Shown piece after piece: positions 1 through 10,894 of a stretch of 64,000 bases of DNA. Position 1 is the first letter of the stretch. Each line of letters opens with the position of its first letter. The notes beneath the pieces are model-generated. The model worked only from the letters and a program-made list of their open reading frames with translations, did no database searches and was not told the DNA's origin. The position numbers and the translations under genes are program-made. This DNA comes from Albula goreensis (taxonomy: Eukaryota > Chordata > Actinopteri > Albuliformes > Albulidae), in contig CM040744.1 in assembly GCA_022829145.1 (NCBI GenBank), positions 62,001 through 126,000 of the forward strand, read 5' to 3'.

Positions 1-59
1 TTGTTTGCTACACAAGTCTCTCAACTCAAGATTTCAATGAACCTTACCATGCTCTGCCA

Positions 60-910
60 GTTATCATATAATTGAAGTTCCACAGCAAAATTTTTTTGGA
101 ACTTATATTGCAGATACAAAGCAGTTGCATAATAATTTCAAAGGGCCTTTATTCCACAGTGGAGTTTTTATGCAGGTACCTGGGGTCCTGTAGAATGTGT
201 CTTAAGTGGAATGGGTGATTGGAAACAGACAGTTTTCTTCTCATAATTTTTTAATAGAACATGCTGTTTCGGTGTATAACATATTTGGAGGGCCCTTATT
301 GTATAATTCCACAGTGAAATGTTCTGGGACTTCCTGTGCAGGTACCTGGGGTCCTCTAGAATGTGTCTGAAGCGGAATTAGTGATTGGAAACAGACAGTT
401 TTCTTGTAGTAATTTTTTTAATAGAACATGCTGTTTCAGTGTATAACATATTTGGAAGGCCCTTATTCTAAACTTCCACAGTGAATTGCTCTGGAACTTT
501 CTGTGCAGGTACCTGGGGTCCTCTGGAATGTGTCTGAAGTGGAATGAGTGATTGGAAACAGACAGTTTTTGTCCAGTAATGTTTTGAATGCAACATGTTG
601 TTTTACAACATAATAAGTTCAAAGGGCCTTTATTTTGACATTCCACAGTCAAATGTTCTGGAACTTTTTGTGCAGCTAAAGGTCCTCTAGAACGTGTCAT
701 AAGTGGAATTAGTGATTGGAAACAGACAGTTTTCTTTTAATACATTTTTGAGCAGGACACCTCGTTTCAGTTCATAATCATTTGAGAGGGCCCTTATTCT
801 GAAATTCCACAGTGTTGAATCGTTCTGGAACTTTTATGCTGCTACCTAGTGTCTTCTATAATGTGTCTGAATTGGATTTAATGATTGGAAACGCAGTTTC
901 CTTTTAATAC
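60..910. repeat. Tandem repeat, period about 165 bp
   Basis: A unit built around 'ccacagtgaaatgttctgg', followed by 'ggtacctggggtcctctaga' and 'gattggaaacagacag', recurs with its 'ccacag' anchor near 155, 308, 475, 645 and 808, giving spacings of roughly 153-170 bp. The outermost copies are the most diverged and the array fades out near 910. A half-related unit at 60-150 suggests it began further left. No long open frame runs through it, so it looks like a small satellite or minisatellite rather than coding repeats. Confidence 0.85.
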
Positions 911-1258
911 TGTAAAGTAATGAAAGCGACGGCAAACTGAGTTCTGCCGATGGATTATTCAGTTCTTCGAAGTGGAAAAATCTCATTACCTCTAACGCGC
1001 GTGTTTGCGCAGAGGGAAATAACGTTGTATGAAGTGGCGGCTGGCTTGACCGCAGTCAGAATTTGACAAGTAGGTTACTCAGCTGAATACGAAGGACCAT
1101 ATATCTATTCTACACCATAACCAGCTATGCAACTGTCGCTAGTTTCTAGCTAATATACCGCTAGCCACGTAGTAGCCAGTGTTATCTCGTTTTATCGCGC
1201 GATAATCAACATACTGCCTTGATATCAGTCAAATACAAGCAATCAAAAACCCCTTGCT
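911..1258. other. No gene seen; slightly CpG-richer stretch
   Basis: Apart from a short run of CpG dinucleotides around 990-1050 (acgcgcgtgtttgcgc) I see nothing I can name. It could be the decayed promoter of the broken gene downstream, but there is no supporting exon. Confidence 0.4.
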
Positions 1259-1629
1259 AGCCAACAACAGCCACTTTCGCCAGCTAACTAAGCTACCCAA
1301 GTAACCTAACCTAACGTTTACCATGTCACCATGCTATGGCTCAAGTTAGCTAGCCATTACTGTATCTGATGTTGGCTAGGTATTAGGGATGTGCCCGAAG
1401 CCGAATACCTTATTCGGAAACGCACAAATAATGAACCTTAAACAGATAATTCCATCTGAATATAGTCTCTTTGTATTCGGCTTTTTAAAAAATCGGTTAG
1501 GTACTGATTGTTTTAAGACTCAGGGTAGACTGATGCTTATTTGAACATACTTCAGCTATTACATTGGACATGGGAAACGTTAGGCTAGGTTTGGGTAGCT
1601 TAGCTAGCGAGAGTGGCTGTTGTTGGCCA
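1259..1629. mobile_element. MITE-like element with long inverted-repeat arms
   Basis: The arm at 1259-1319 (core gccaacaacagccact, then agctaagctacccaa and cctaacgtt) returns in inverted orientation at 1576-1629 with a few mismatches. The arms enclose about 255 bp. The interior starts with 'tagggatgtgcccgaa' and carries 'cgaatac..attcgg' motifs that resemble hAT termini common in fish genomes. There is no transposase frame, so this is a non-autonomous element or two hAT ends flanked by a hairpin-forming repeat. Target-site duplication was not evident. Confidence 0.6.
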
Positions 1630-2148
1630 ACTATTGCAGCACTCTAGCTAGTGCTAAGTGAGCTGACTAACGTTAGTTTGCAAGAGACTATTTTTTCCAC
1701 CCTCATAAAGATTTAGAAGAAAGTATAACCAATAAGTGTTACCTTGGAGTGTGGCAATAGCAATATCGTCGAGTCCATCCATGGCTTGAGTGATGGCGTG
1801 TGTTTTAACACCCAACACATCAGTAATGTGTTTCAAATTCTTCAACTGACAGGAGGAAAAAGACGTCGAGCGCCAAGAATGAAAGTTCGGATTATGCCAT
1901 CATCTCCAAGAGGGGCATGTACAGTTCTAAAAAGTTTTACTGATCATTATTTGAATCAAACTTAATTTGATACTATTATTTAATTGTATATTAATAAATA
2001 TAAAACCATCTACATATGATTGTTGATTAAAAAATATATATTTTTTTGCTGTTGATTAAGTGACACTCAATTAATTACAATTACCAAATGTTCACGTCTG
2101 AAAACATTCCATATTAGGAAAATTTTAATTTAGCCAGGCTGTCTGCTA
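1630..2148. other. No gene seen; AT-rich
   Basis: AT-rich DNA with only short chance frames (for example about 60-70 codons on both strands over the same bases at 1654-1965). Nothing recognisable. Confidence 0.5.
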
Positions 2149-4840
2149 GTGCCAGCCAGAGAAAATGATTTGGTGGTGTGTTATCTGTTATGTGTTTGTA
2201 GCTCAAACTCTAAAATTTTCATTGAGTCACATACATTCTCTCCAGATTTCCATGTTGTTTGTGGTATCGATGGCTGCACCAAAGAGTATCACATTTACAA
2301 CTCATTTTGGTATCATGTTCGAAGAACACATCCTGACCACCTTTACAGTACCAGCAACAGATCACAATGGAGTGAAAGATCGGCACCGCCCACAGCAAGA
2401 GAACCTGCGTCAACAGGGAGCAGAAGCATAGACAATTTGTGGGCATACAGCCGGCCTACAGATGCAGAAAGGCTAGATGAGAGTGTAACGGTGAACACAG
2501 CACAACCCTGTCCTGATCCCACCATTCAAGGAGAGCATTTTCAAGGTCCCCCCAGCTCCATGGTCTGGATGCCACATGGAGTGGATAGTACCTTAGATAT
2601 AACTTCAAAGATTCCCAGTCAACTTGAGGATTCTCCAGACAAGCCTACAGATAACTCCTTTTCTCCATCAAGCCGTTCTGTGGAGGTCATGGTAAGTAGA
2701 GCTCATGATAGAATTTACCAGCTGTTACACCAATACCAAAGCAATCTGACTTAGTCTTAAATTGAACTGGTTGTTTGTCAGTAGCTAGTGTCTGTGGAGT
2801 ATTTTTCACTTGTCATATAGCTACAAGTACTCGTATGCAGTTTCTGATTTTTTTTTCTCATAAAGAATGAGTCCTGCCATGATGTTCTGACCAGACAGGC
2901 TACTGCTATCATTCCTACTGCCAGATAAAAACACCATCTTTCGCGGGTTTGTCTCTATGTAAAGATTATGAAGTTGATCTTGACCTGTGGTTCTCTGACA
3001 AGCTCTACCACCAAAATTGGACAGTGACTTACATTTTGTCTTAAACCTAGGTTATGTTATTGTCAATTGTCACAATTAAAACATGGAAATCATGGAGGGC
3101 AGCCCCTAAATCATTTTATTCAATATTTACTCAACTGGCAACAGTTCAGTTTGCACCCTTATCAAGAATGAGATGCAAAACCCAATAAATAACCATTCAG
3201 CAAAACTCAAATAAAATGTGTGCTTACCATTTATTGCAATTATCATAGTTTTACATTGTGATGTTGACTATTATGATGTTATTTGTGGTTCCTTTTGGCC
3301 TTGTTTTTGAGTGGTGTGAATGACGTTGTGGCGGCAATGCAGCAGTACCAAGCTGTGTAAGTGACTAGTTTGAGGAGTCAGCTACAGACAGTATTCCAGA
3401 AAATTCAGGATGTAAACTTGAAAGGGCGGCTTTGGAAGTGTTTCACCATGGTAAGGATCCATTTGCCACTGTTTCTACAATGTACAGGCAGGACAGTGTG
3501 ATAAAGGAAAGTTTCACTTTTGTGGAGTCAGAGGAGGTTTCTGTTGGGTGTTCTGCACGCGAACAGAAAAAAGGAACAAAAAGAGTCCTCTCTTCCAAAA
3601 CCAAATGTTTTATTTTTTATTACCTCTGATTAAAATTTTGGAACAGTTGTTGTCTAATCCAACAGTCCTTGCAATGATAGATGGACCATAGAAATGCACT
3701 AGCGGATATTTGTATAATATCAAAGATGGAGAACTAATGAGATCACTCCCTTTATTTTCTGCCTGGCCCTCTGCTTTACAGATAATCCTGTACCCTGATG
3801 AAATTGAGATATGCAACCTGCTTGGGTCTCATGCTTCCTAAAATAAGTTGCTAATGTTTTACTATTCATTAGGAAACATAAATCCAAAATATGGATCTAA
3901 ACTCGCTGCTATCCGCTTGCTTGCCATTGCAAAGAAGAGTGAGTTCTCTGAATGTGGACTTGGTGCAATATTGGGTAGGTTGCATGAGGACTTAGTGCTG
4001 TTGTATGGTGGTGTTAAAATTCATATTGGAGAGGGCAAGCTTGAGGTATTTGGTATTAGTTTCAATATGTGGAGATACTTTAGCTTAAAATGAGCTTTGT
4101 GGATTTAAAGAGGATGTGGGCTTTGCTTATAGTAAAAAGTGAGAATGTTCGTTTGAAGACATGCAAATTTATTTTGATGAGGATAACTTTGAGCAAAGGA
4201 CAATGGAGAGACATGTTCGACAGTGTAGGGACATTGAAAAGGCCAACACCAAATATTTCCGAAACTGTTTAAAAACTACATTTGGGATAAACAGAAGGAG
4301 CAAACTGGTAGAATTCCCTGCCGTTAATCCAACAAACACACCAAGATATGATGCATATCATTCTTGAAGGCATTGCTCCATTAGAAATGAAATGTGTGCT
4401 AAAACAGTTAGTTCTTTGGGAACAACTAGACTTGGATGCTCTCAATAGTGCCATAACTGGAGTCCCCTACTCTCCTCTATATGCTAGAGATAAGCCAAGC
4501 CCCATAGCCTACAGCACTTAACATTTATTAGCATCCTTCATAATAAATTCATCATTATTTAGTTTTGAGTTCCAGCTGCGTAACACAATCTGCTATGACA
4601 GAGAACATATGTCATATAAAATTGAGATCCCAAACCTGGCACGAGCAACTGAACTGATACCTGTAGACAATCTTGTAGATTTCACTCCATTTTACAGTTT
4701 CAGCCACAAGGACATCACATACGTCCCTATGAAATATAATCCGGGAGATGTGATTGGGCAACAAAAGCCTCAAGGGATACATTGTGAAAGGTGGACATTG
4801 TCGCAGGCAATTCATGTATGGTGTATTGACAATTATTAAA
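2149..4840 (+). pseudogene. Decayed gene of a repeated fish family with C2H2 start
   Basis: Pieces in several frames read like one multi-exon protein seen repeatedly in teleost genomes as 'uncharacterized' proteins. At 2245-2340 there is a C2H2-type finger (C-G-I-D-G-C ... H-V-R-R-T-H). At 3432-3560 comes a segment with 'MYRQDSVIKESF'. At 3870-4080 there is 'LGNINPKYGSKLAAIRLLA' and 'GAILGRLHEDL'. At 4165-4310 there is 'FEQRTMERHVRQC' followed by 'TTFGINRRSKLVEFPA', then a stretch at 4330-4500 corresponding to the family's 'MHDVLEGV' neighbourhood, and more at 4609-4760. Between 3300 and 4840 the frame shifts and stops repeatedly, with in-frame stops at 4091 and 4365, so it cannot make the full product. 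Whether the family is a transposase or a domesticated relative I cannot tell. Recognition is from memory of the family pattern. Confidence 0.6.
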
Positions 4841-4989
4841 AAGAGATTAACAAACATTAATCTCATCATTGAGAAATATGGATGGTCCTATTCTAAAAAG
4901 AAGGAAAATAGTCTTGCTCCTCTGCTCGGGACATTGACGTTTAGTATTAAAACCATATATTTGGTTTGTTTCTGGTTAAATCTTGCTTA

Positions 4990-5152
4990 AAATTAGCAGC
5001 AATATCTTACCAAGAAAAAGTAAGATAAATGATCTTAAAACAAGAAAGCTTTTCTAATGCAAATCATGCTTGATATGATAATTTTTTACCAAAAAGTACT
5101 ATTTTCCGACAACAAGCTATTTTGACTTTCTTGAAATACAATTTTTGCAGTG
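4990..5152 (+). mobile_element. hAT-type MITE fragment (CAGTG end)
   Basis: The stretch ends in 'atttttgcagtg' at 5152, the typical end of the abundant fish hAT MITEs with CACTGCAAA/TTTGCAGTG termini, and contains the usual 'aaaacaagaaagc' and 'cttgaaatac' subterminal motifs. No matching left end is present, so it is truncated. A better preserved relative lies at 18178-18426. Confidence 0.45.
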
Positions 5153-5409
5153 TACTTGTGTATAACTGTATCTATCTAATTGTAAATAACTTGTCAAGAA
5201 TGTACATTTATATTTGTGAATTTTAACATAGTTATTAATAAATACATTTGTACATAAATGGATTTTGCATGTGTTCAGACAAGTACTTGACTCAGCTGTG
5301 TAGCTGTCAGCTGCTGCTGAGACTTTATTCATGATGTAAACGGTATGGTGAGTGCAGGTAAAGTGGGACAAATCGTAAAATGGGACACTTAAATTTCATC
5401 ATCTTTATC

Positions 5410-5600
5410 TTTATGTGTGTATACTTTCATTACAAAAAAATCAACCGATTCAGTGAACAATGAACGACATGATAGTGTACTGGGTAATTCTGTGTGTACC
5501 ATTTCAGTGAACGATGAACGACATGATACAGTGTACTGGGTGGTTCCGTCTGCATACCGATTCAGTGTACTGGGTGATACAGCCTCTGAGTGTTCAAAGA
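5410..5600. repeat. Direct repeats, period about 57 bp, 2.5 copies
   Basis: 'cagtgaacaatgaacgacat' near 5451 recurs as 'cagtgaacgatgaacgacat' near 5505, and 'gtgtactgggt' occurs three times (near 5476, 5531 and 5567). The repeat keeps short frames open on both strands, but the translation looks like no known protein. Confidence 0.7.
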
Positions 5601-5649
5601 GAGTCATGTACTGCCTTCCCAATGGCAGGCTATGGCTTAAGTTTTAGCC

Positions 5650-6270
5650 TAGACACCCCTGCGGTTTGTAAAAGCAAAAAATAATACTACTCCCAGTGGT
5701 AAATGTCAAAGGTTGTCATCTAAGTAAGTAAAACATTTCTCAGACTGGCTTGTTTTACTGTGACCTATTTTGTTGGGCGCACTGACCCTTTGTGTCTGTT
5801 AATGGTAATTAGCCCATCACTTTGTGCAATGATACACAATGTTTGAGTTACTGAGCATGAGTACTGTGAGGACTGTATCAGGTATTTGTAGCAACTAGCA
5901 GTGGAAGAGCTAGAAAAAAGAACAAGAACTACATCATCAGGCATGACTCCACCCCCTAGGCCTCCAAGCCCAAGATCAAATGCTAGCATGTGTATTTCTA
6001 TACTACTCCAGGCTTAATAGTAAACTCCTAGTAAATGCTTTCAAGTATAAAACTGTATTCTACTTGTAGCCTGGTAAAATGGGAGCAGCACAGGACACAA
6101 AATATCTTTGGGGTTCCTTATTCTATTAGTTAGCGTGGTCTGTTGTTTTAGACAAAAAAATAAAAACAAAAGAATTTCACAGGAAATATTTCTTTCAGTT
6201 TTGAGGTTTTCAACAAAAGCTGTCCAGTGTTACATGCTAAATGCACTTCACATATTCTGATATAGCCGTT
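5650..6270. other. No gene seen
   Basis: Unique-looking intergenic DNA, no recognisable repeat or exon. Confidence 0.4.
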
Positions 6271-6291
6271 AGCTTTCTCTCTCTCTCTCTC

Positions 6292-6347
<56 letters not shown>
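6271..6347. repeat. Microsatellite (CT)n then (TA)n
   Basis: About ten CT units followed directly by about 27 TA units. Confidence 0.95.
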
Positions 6348-6349
<2 letters not shown>

Positions 6350-6350
<1 letters not shown>

Positions 6351-7042
6351 ATTATTTAAGCCTCACGTGTGGCACCAGTTATGTAGGGATTTCTTGTAGT
6401 ATTCCTCACACAGGGCACCAACAGTGTAAGGAATTTGTTTGCTATACCTTAAAACAAAGGGAGTCACTTTTGTGTCAGAAATTCTATAACATATTCTTCG
6501 AATAATAATGTAACTATGATAAATCAGTCTCGTATATAACTAAATATGCAATTCCAACTAATAATTAAAATACTTATAATTAAAATGACTATACTAATAA
6601 CTAATCAATCAAGTCACAACATTACACATTCAGTTATAACCGAATTAATAGCGTTAATGATTGGACAAACGTGAAGGCATTTGGAGTTCTTCGGAGCTGC
6701 AGAGGTTGGCAAACATTATGAATATAACAACATGTAGCTAAGCTATGTTATTAATCTGTGCCCAGTGTTACAGCCTTACTGTTGCGGTTTTCTAGGTTGG
6801 TTAAACGGGTCCAGTGCTTTCCTGTTGTTACAGTCAGTCTCCGCTTTCCAAGAGCGCAGAGTTGGTTGCTCACTCGTTCTCCCTGGGGTCCGATGCCGTT
6901 GTTCACGTAGTTGGATTCTCCTTGCAGGCTGCTGAACTCTTGGGAATTGCAGGTCTTCGCGTTGTTGGATTCCGATGTTTGCTGCGTGGCTCTCCGCGGC
7001 AGAGTTCCACTCGTGGCCTCATGACTGTGCGGCTCTGCTCCT
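6350..7042. other. No gene seen; GC-richer at the right end
   Basis: From about 6790 the base composition becomes GC-richer and several overlapping short frames open on both strands. They do not resemble a known protein and share the same bases, so I do not call a gene. Confidence 0.4.
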
Positions 7043-8543
7043 GGGCTGCGTTCCAATCCGAAAAAATGCTTGCTTCTTCGTGCTCACTTCCCTTCAATCA
7101 AGGGGGGAATCCCCAAAAAGTCCCGTATGCAAGGTGGCTGCCACCGTGAGGGCGATTCCAATCCAGATTTGTTGAGGGAAGGGCGAATTTTCATTTGCTC
7201 AAGCCCTCGGTTTCACTCCCTCCAACGGAGCCAACAAAAATCATCCCTCCAAGCGTTGATATTGCCCAGAATGCACGGCGATGCTTGCTCGCTTGCCCAC
7301 GTGTTAAACTTTATTTGAATATTATGCTCTTGCTACCAAAGAACAAGCAAATTTGAAAACGTTTACCAAGTTCAAAGACCTCTGTTGCCGATCGATTATA
7401 CAATCCATTCGCTAAAATGCTATGTTGTTGGTGGTGGTCGTTATTTAAATCTTACAGATTCAAAGGAAATGCCCAACACTCAATAGCCGCTTATCAAGTT
7501 CATTGGTAGTCCAAAAAAATATACGTTTTGACCATGAAGTTTTAATCATAAGCTCTCATAACCTGGTGGAGGCATAGCTGCCGTAGCCATGCATTTTGTT
7601 AAGAATAACCTAAATTTTCTGAATCTTTAAATGTAACAGTTATGCTACCTTTAGCTTCAATCATTCGCACAGCATGAAATAGAATCTTCTGTTGAGCACG
7701 AACTGTTTTTAAATCGCCATTTAAACATACTGGTATAATTGCCTATGTATATCGTAGCATAATTCCGGGTTTATTCGTCTGATATTGATATTGATTTTTA
7801 TTTTTTGTTCATCATTTTACCTGTCTCTACACATATGTACTTTTAAACCCTGTTACACCTTACACTTATTTATCATTACTTGGTTACTGTTGCAGTTAGT
7901 TACTGATCTGTTTTACCATATTTTATCGTTACAGATTTTATTAATTATCTGTACTTGTCTATGGGAATCACTTCGGGATTCACCCTGCTCAAAAGGTGTT
8001 ACACAAATAATTATAGTAACTATTGTTATGATTGTGATAATTATTCAATATGATTATTAAATTGTGCATACAGATAAGTGGTTTCACATGGAAAAGCTTG
8101 GCAACTTTATTGAAAATAACATCACATCTATTAATAGTAAAAAAAATGGAAAATATAAGGATTTTGGCATGGGGAATATGCTAGATATGTAGGCATATCT
8201 AGCTAACATGCATCTTCACTGTCTAACTATATTAATGGTTAAGTTGCATAAGGTAGCCTAGAGAGAACTCTCTCCGTCTTTAGATTGGCTTTGCGGTGGA
8301 GAATTTAACTGGAACAGGTACTGCAGCCTGTAAGGGACACATCGCGGCAATCTAGTCCTTGCAAACGAACACAAAGTGAGGAAGAACCGCGAGGGTCATT
8401 CCAATTCGAAAGCCACGAACCCTCCCCTCCATTGCTCCCCCTCGCTCGGGAAGGGCTCCCTCGCCTGATACGTCACTGGAGGGCTCACTCGATTTGAGGG
8501 AAGAGGTGAAGGGAGGATTTTATTTCGGATTGGAACGCAGCCC
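7043..8543. mobile_element. Non-autonomous DNA transposon, 21-bp perfect TIRs
   Basis: The 21 bases from 7043 (gggctgcgttccaatccgaa plus a) are the exact reverse complement of those ending at 8543 (tttcggattggaacgcagcc plus c). Just inside each end is GC-rich DNA with related 'attccaat' motifs (7152-7165 and 8398-8410). The middle, about 7320-8270, is AT-rich and without a usable frame, so the element cannot encode its own transposase. No clear target-site duplication flanks it (left 'gctcct', right 'ttgtcg'), so superfamily is undecided; the GGG start would allow several. Confidence 0.75.
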
Positions 8544-10112
8544 TTGTCGCTAACCATCGGGGTTCAAAGCTTATATGTAAGGGCCTACTTAACTGGGAGT
8601 TCTTGCACGCAAGGCAGACGAGGGAAAGAGTTCCCAGGCCCAGCAGAGAAAGATTTGTATGCGTGCATCGAGCACGCGAGGCAGGAGCGAGAGAGCGTAT
8701 GAGAGGTGAGAGAGTTTATGAGGTTTTAGTGTTTGCTAGGAATTTAGCTGTGGAATTAAGGGGAAACGTAATTCAGTAGTATATGCAGTACTTCAGTACT
8801 ATATATCTAGTACCAGAAAATGAAATACATGAAAATAATACAAAAAAAAAAAAAAAAAACCGGTTCTGGCTCGCACGCAGACACGACAGTGAAATTCACA
8901 ATTAAGTGCTGCACGGGTCACGCCGTTTCCCGCAGTTAAAACCCGACCTTGCCGCTGATCTGTGCATTTCAGGACTGCCAGTGTTACATCAGCTTCTATG
9001 TTTTATTTGCGCATGTGCAAAAGCTGTGAACTAGGTGGAATTTACAGAAATGCATTGTTGTTCCACTACTGTCTTAATGCCTGTTTGCATCAGCTATTGT
9101 CTAGAATATATCGGATACATTTAACAAATACTATGACTTATCTGTGCACATTAAATGACACTCATTCAGTGTTATGCATTAGTAGCTGTTGCTATGAAGT
9201 TTAACTTTCCCAAATGGTATGATAGTACTTTCTAAATAGTATATGTATAGACATACTCATTTTTCACATTATAATTATATCTTGTGTTTGTCAGTTGTTA
9301 TACCTTTTGGATTTAATGTTTAATTGTTTACATTGATTTCTTTAATTAAAATGGTAGGGTTTTAATTCTGGTTCTTACTTAACTTATCAGGCTGATTAAT
9401 TTATTCTTTAACCAATACAACTTGACAAAGAGTTTTATAAATGGGTTATAGTGAGATTTAAATGTGAGTTTATTATCTAGATGGCTGTAATTGGAAACAC
9501 ACACATATCCTTAGGTATTGCGAGGATTTTGGATGAGAAGCAGATTTCAGATCCAAAATGTAGATCTGCACACTCCACACTGAATTTGAGTTCTGGTCTT
9601 TATTGGGTATACTTATTATATATTTAATAATCTTTGAGTGAGGGGCAGGTTAGCAAAAAGGGGAAGTGATTTAAAGTCTCAATCTGTTTGTATAGGGGAA
9701 CAACCATAACATCTGTAGTTGGAATTGGAAGTATGCCAGTAATATTTTTTTGGCAGGTGAGGCACATGACATCATGGCATTTGTATGTAAACGATTTCTT
9801 GCATCATTGTTTCACAAGACCTTCTTGCCAATTATTTACCGCATAATCATGTAGTTACTGAGTTTGCCATCAGTATGTGCTTGATGAAGAATGATGGGTG
9901 TGACACATAGCTGACATTTCAGCGGTACAGGTTATCATTGTAATATCATTGGAATAGCCTCCCCTCTTCAATATCTCTTCTCCTAAGTCAGTTTTTCAAT
10001 GATTTATCAATAAAAATTATTTCCCTTATACTCCAGTCTCAATTGTGCTGGTCTGTTCAATTGAATGTCCACATCCTATTATTTTGGTTAAAATACATAT
10101 TTTAAGTGCACA
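8544..10112. other. No gene seen; includes a 17-A run
   Basis: Contains an A tract at about 8845-8861 and otherwise AT-rich DNA. The longest frame (80 codons near 8962) has no recognisable features. Confidence 0.45.
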
Positions 10113-10190
10113 TCATATTTTATTATTATTATTATTTTATTATTATTATTATCATTGCTGTTGTTATTGTTATTATTTGTTATTATTACA
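10113..10190. repeat. Microsatellite (TTA)n, imperfect
   Basis: Runs of 'tattatt' interrupted by 'atcattgctgttgttattg'. Confidence 0.9.
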
Positions 10191-10739
10191 TGAACATTTT
10201 CAGATGTACATTCATACAGGCTTAATGCTGTGACTCCACCTGGGCACTCTGTTGTCTTTAGGGAAGAATTATGTAGCTCAGTTTTGTCTGGGAGCACTAT
10301 TCATCAGGTATTGCATTACTCATCACTATTACTCAATAATTCTTTCAGGTACATATCATTCTGTTTATGATATGTCTGGCTGGTGAAGCCTGAGTGAATC
10401 ATTATCTAGTTTTTCTTTAAGTTACATGGGCATGTAGTAAATCACTTTCATATAAAGCAAGGCTTTTGTTGGTGTGTCACTCTCAGTTTCAGCTGCACCC
10501 AGAACAATGCAATGCAACAAACCCTTAAACTTCTCTGTGATTTCACCATGTACAGTTAAATGTAATTTCCCTCTCATCTGAAGTACATATTGTATAGTGA
10601 CCACAGTCAGCACAGAACAATAGTTTAGGAAGAGATATTGAAAGTATAGTTTTGAGGTTTTGATTTCTCTTTAGGAGTCGAAAGTTGAACCTTGGAACCC
10701 TGCCAATAAACAGGATATTAAGGGCACTTCCTGTAAATG

Positions 10740-10894
10740 CCGTAATGGCGCGCCGTGGTGATGGAGTCATAACATCCATATTAGGACATATTTCGTTATT
10801 TTCCAAATCTTGCTACAAACTCCACCCACACGTGGAGTTTACAATAACTGTTTAAATGAAACGTCGCTGCCCAGAGCAGGTAGTCGAGACAAAG
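10740..10894 (+). promoter_or_regulatory. Candidate promoter and non-coding first exon
   Basis: A local CpG-bearing island (ggcgcgccgtgg at about 10747, cccacacgtggag, aaacgtcgctgcc) ends in 'gagacaaag' followed by a strong splice donor gtaaga at 10895. It lies on the same strand as, and about 5.6 kb upstream of, the first coding exon of the cingulin-like gene, so it is the best visible candidate for that gene's transcription start and 5' untranslated exon. The link is inference. Confidence 0.4.

Noticed and set aside
6293-6347. Regular repeats considered as a CRISPR-like array
   Set aside because: Simple dinucleotide microsatellite; no spacers, and the window is vertebrate nuclear DNA.
6751-7149. 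Cluster of overlapping 64-111-codon frames
   Set aside because: All frames open because of local GC-richness; partly inside the inverted-repeat element starting at 7043, with no family similarity.
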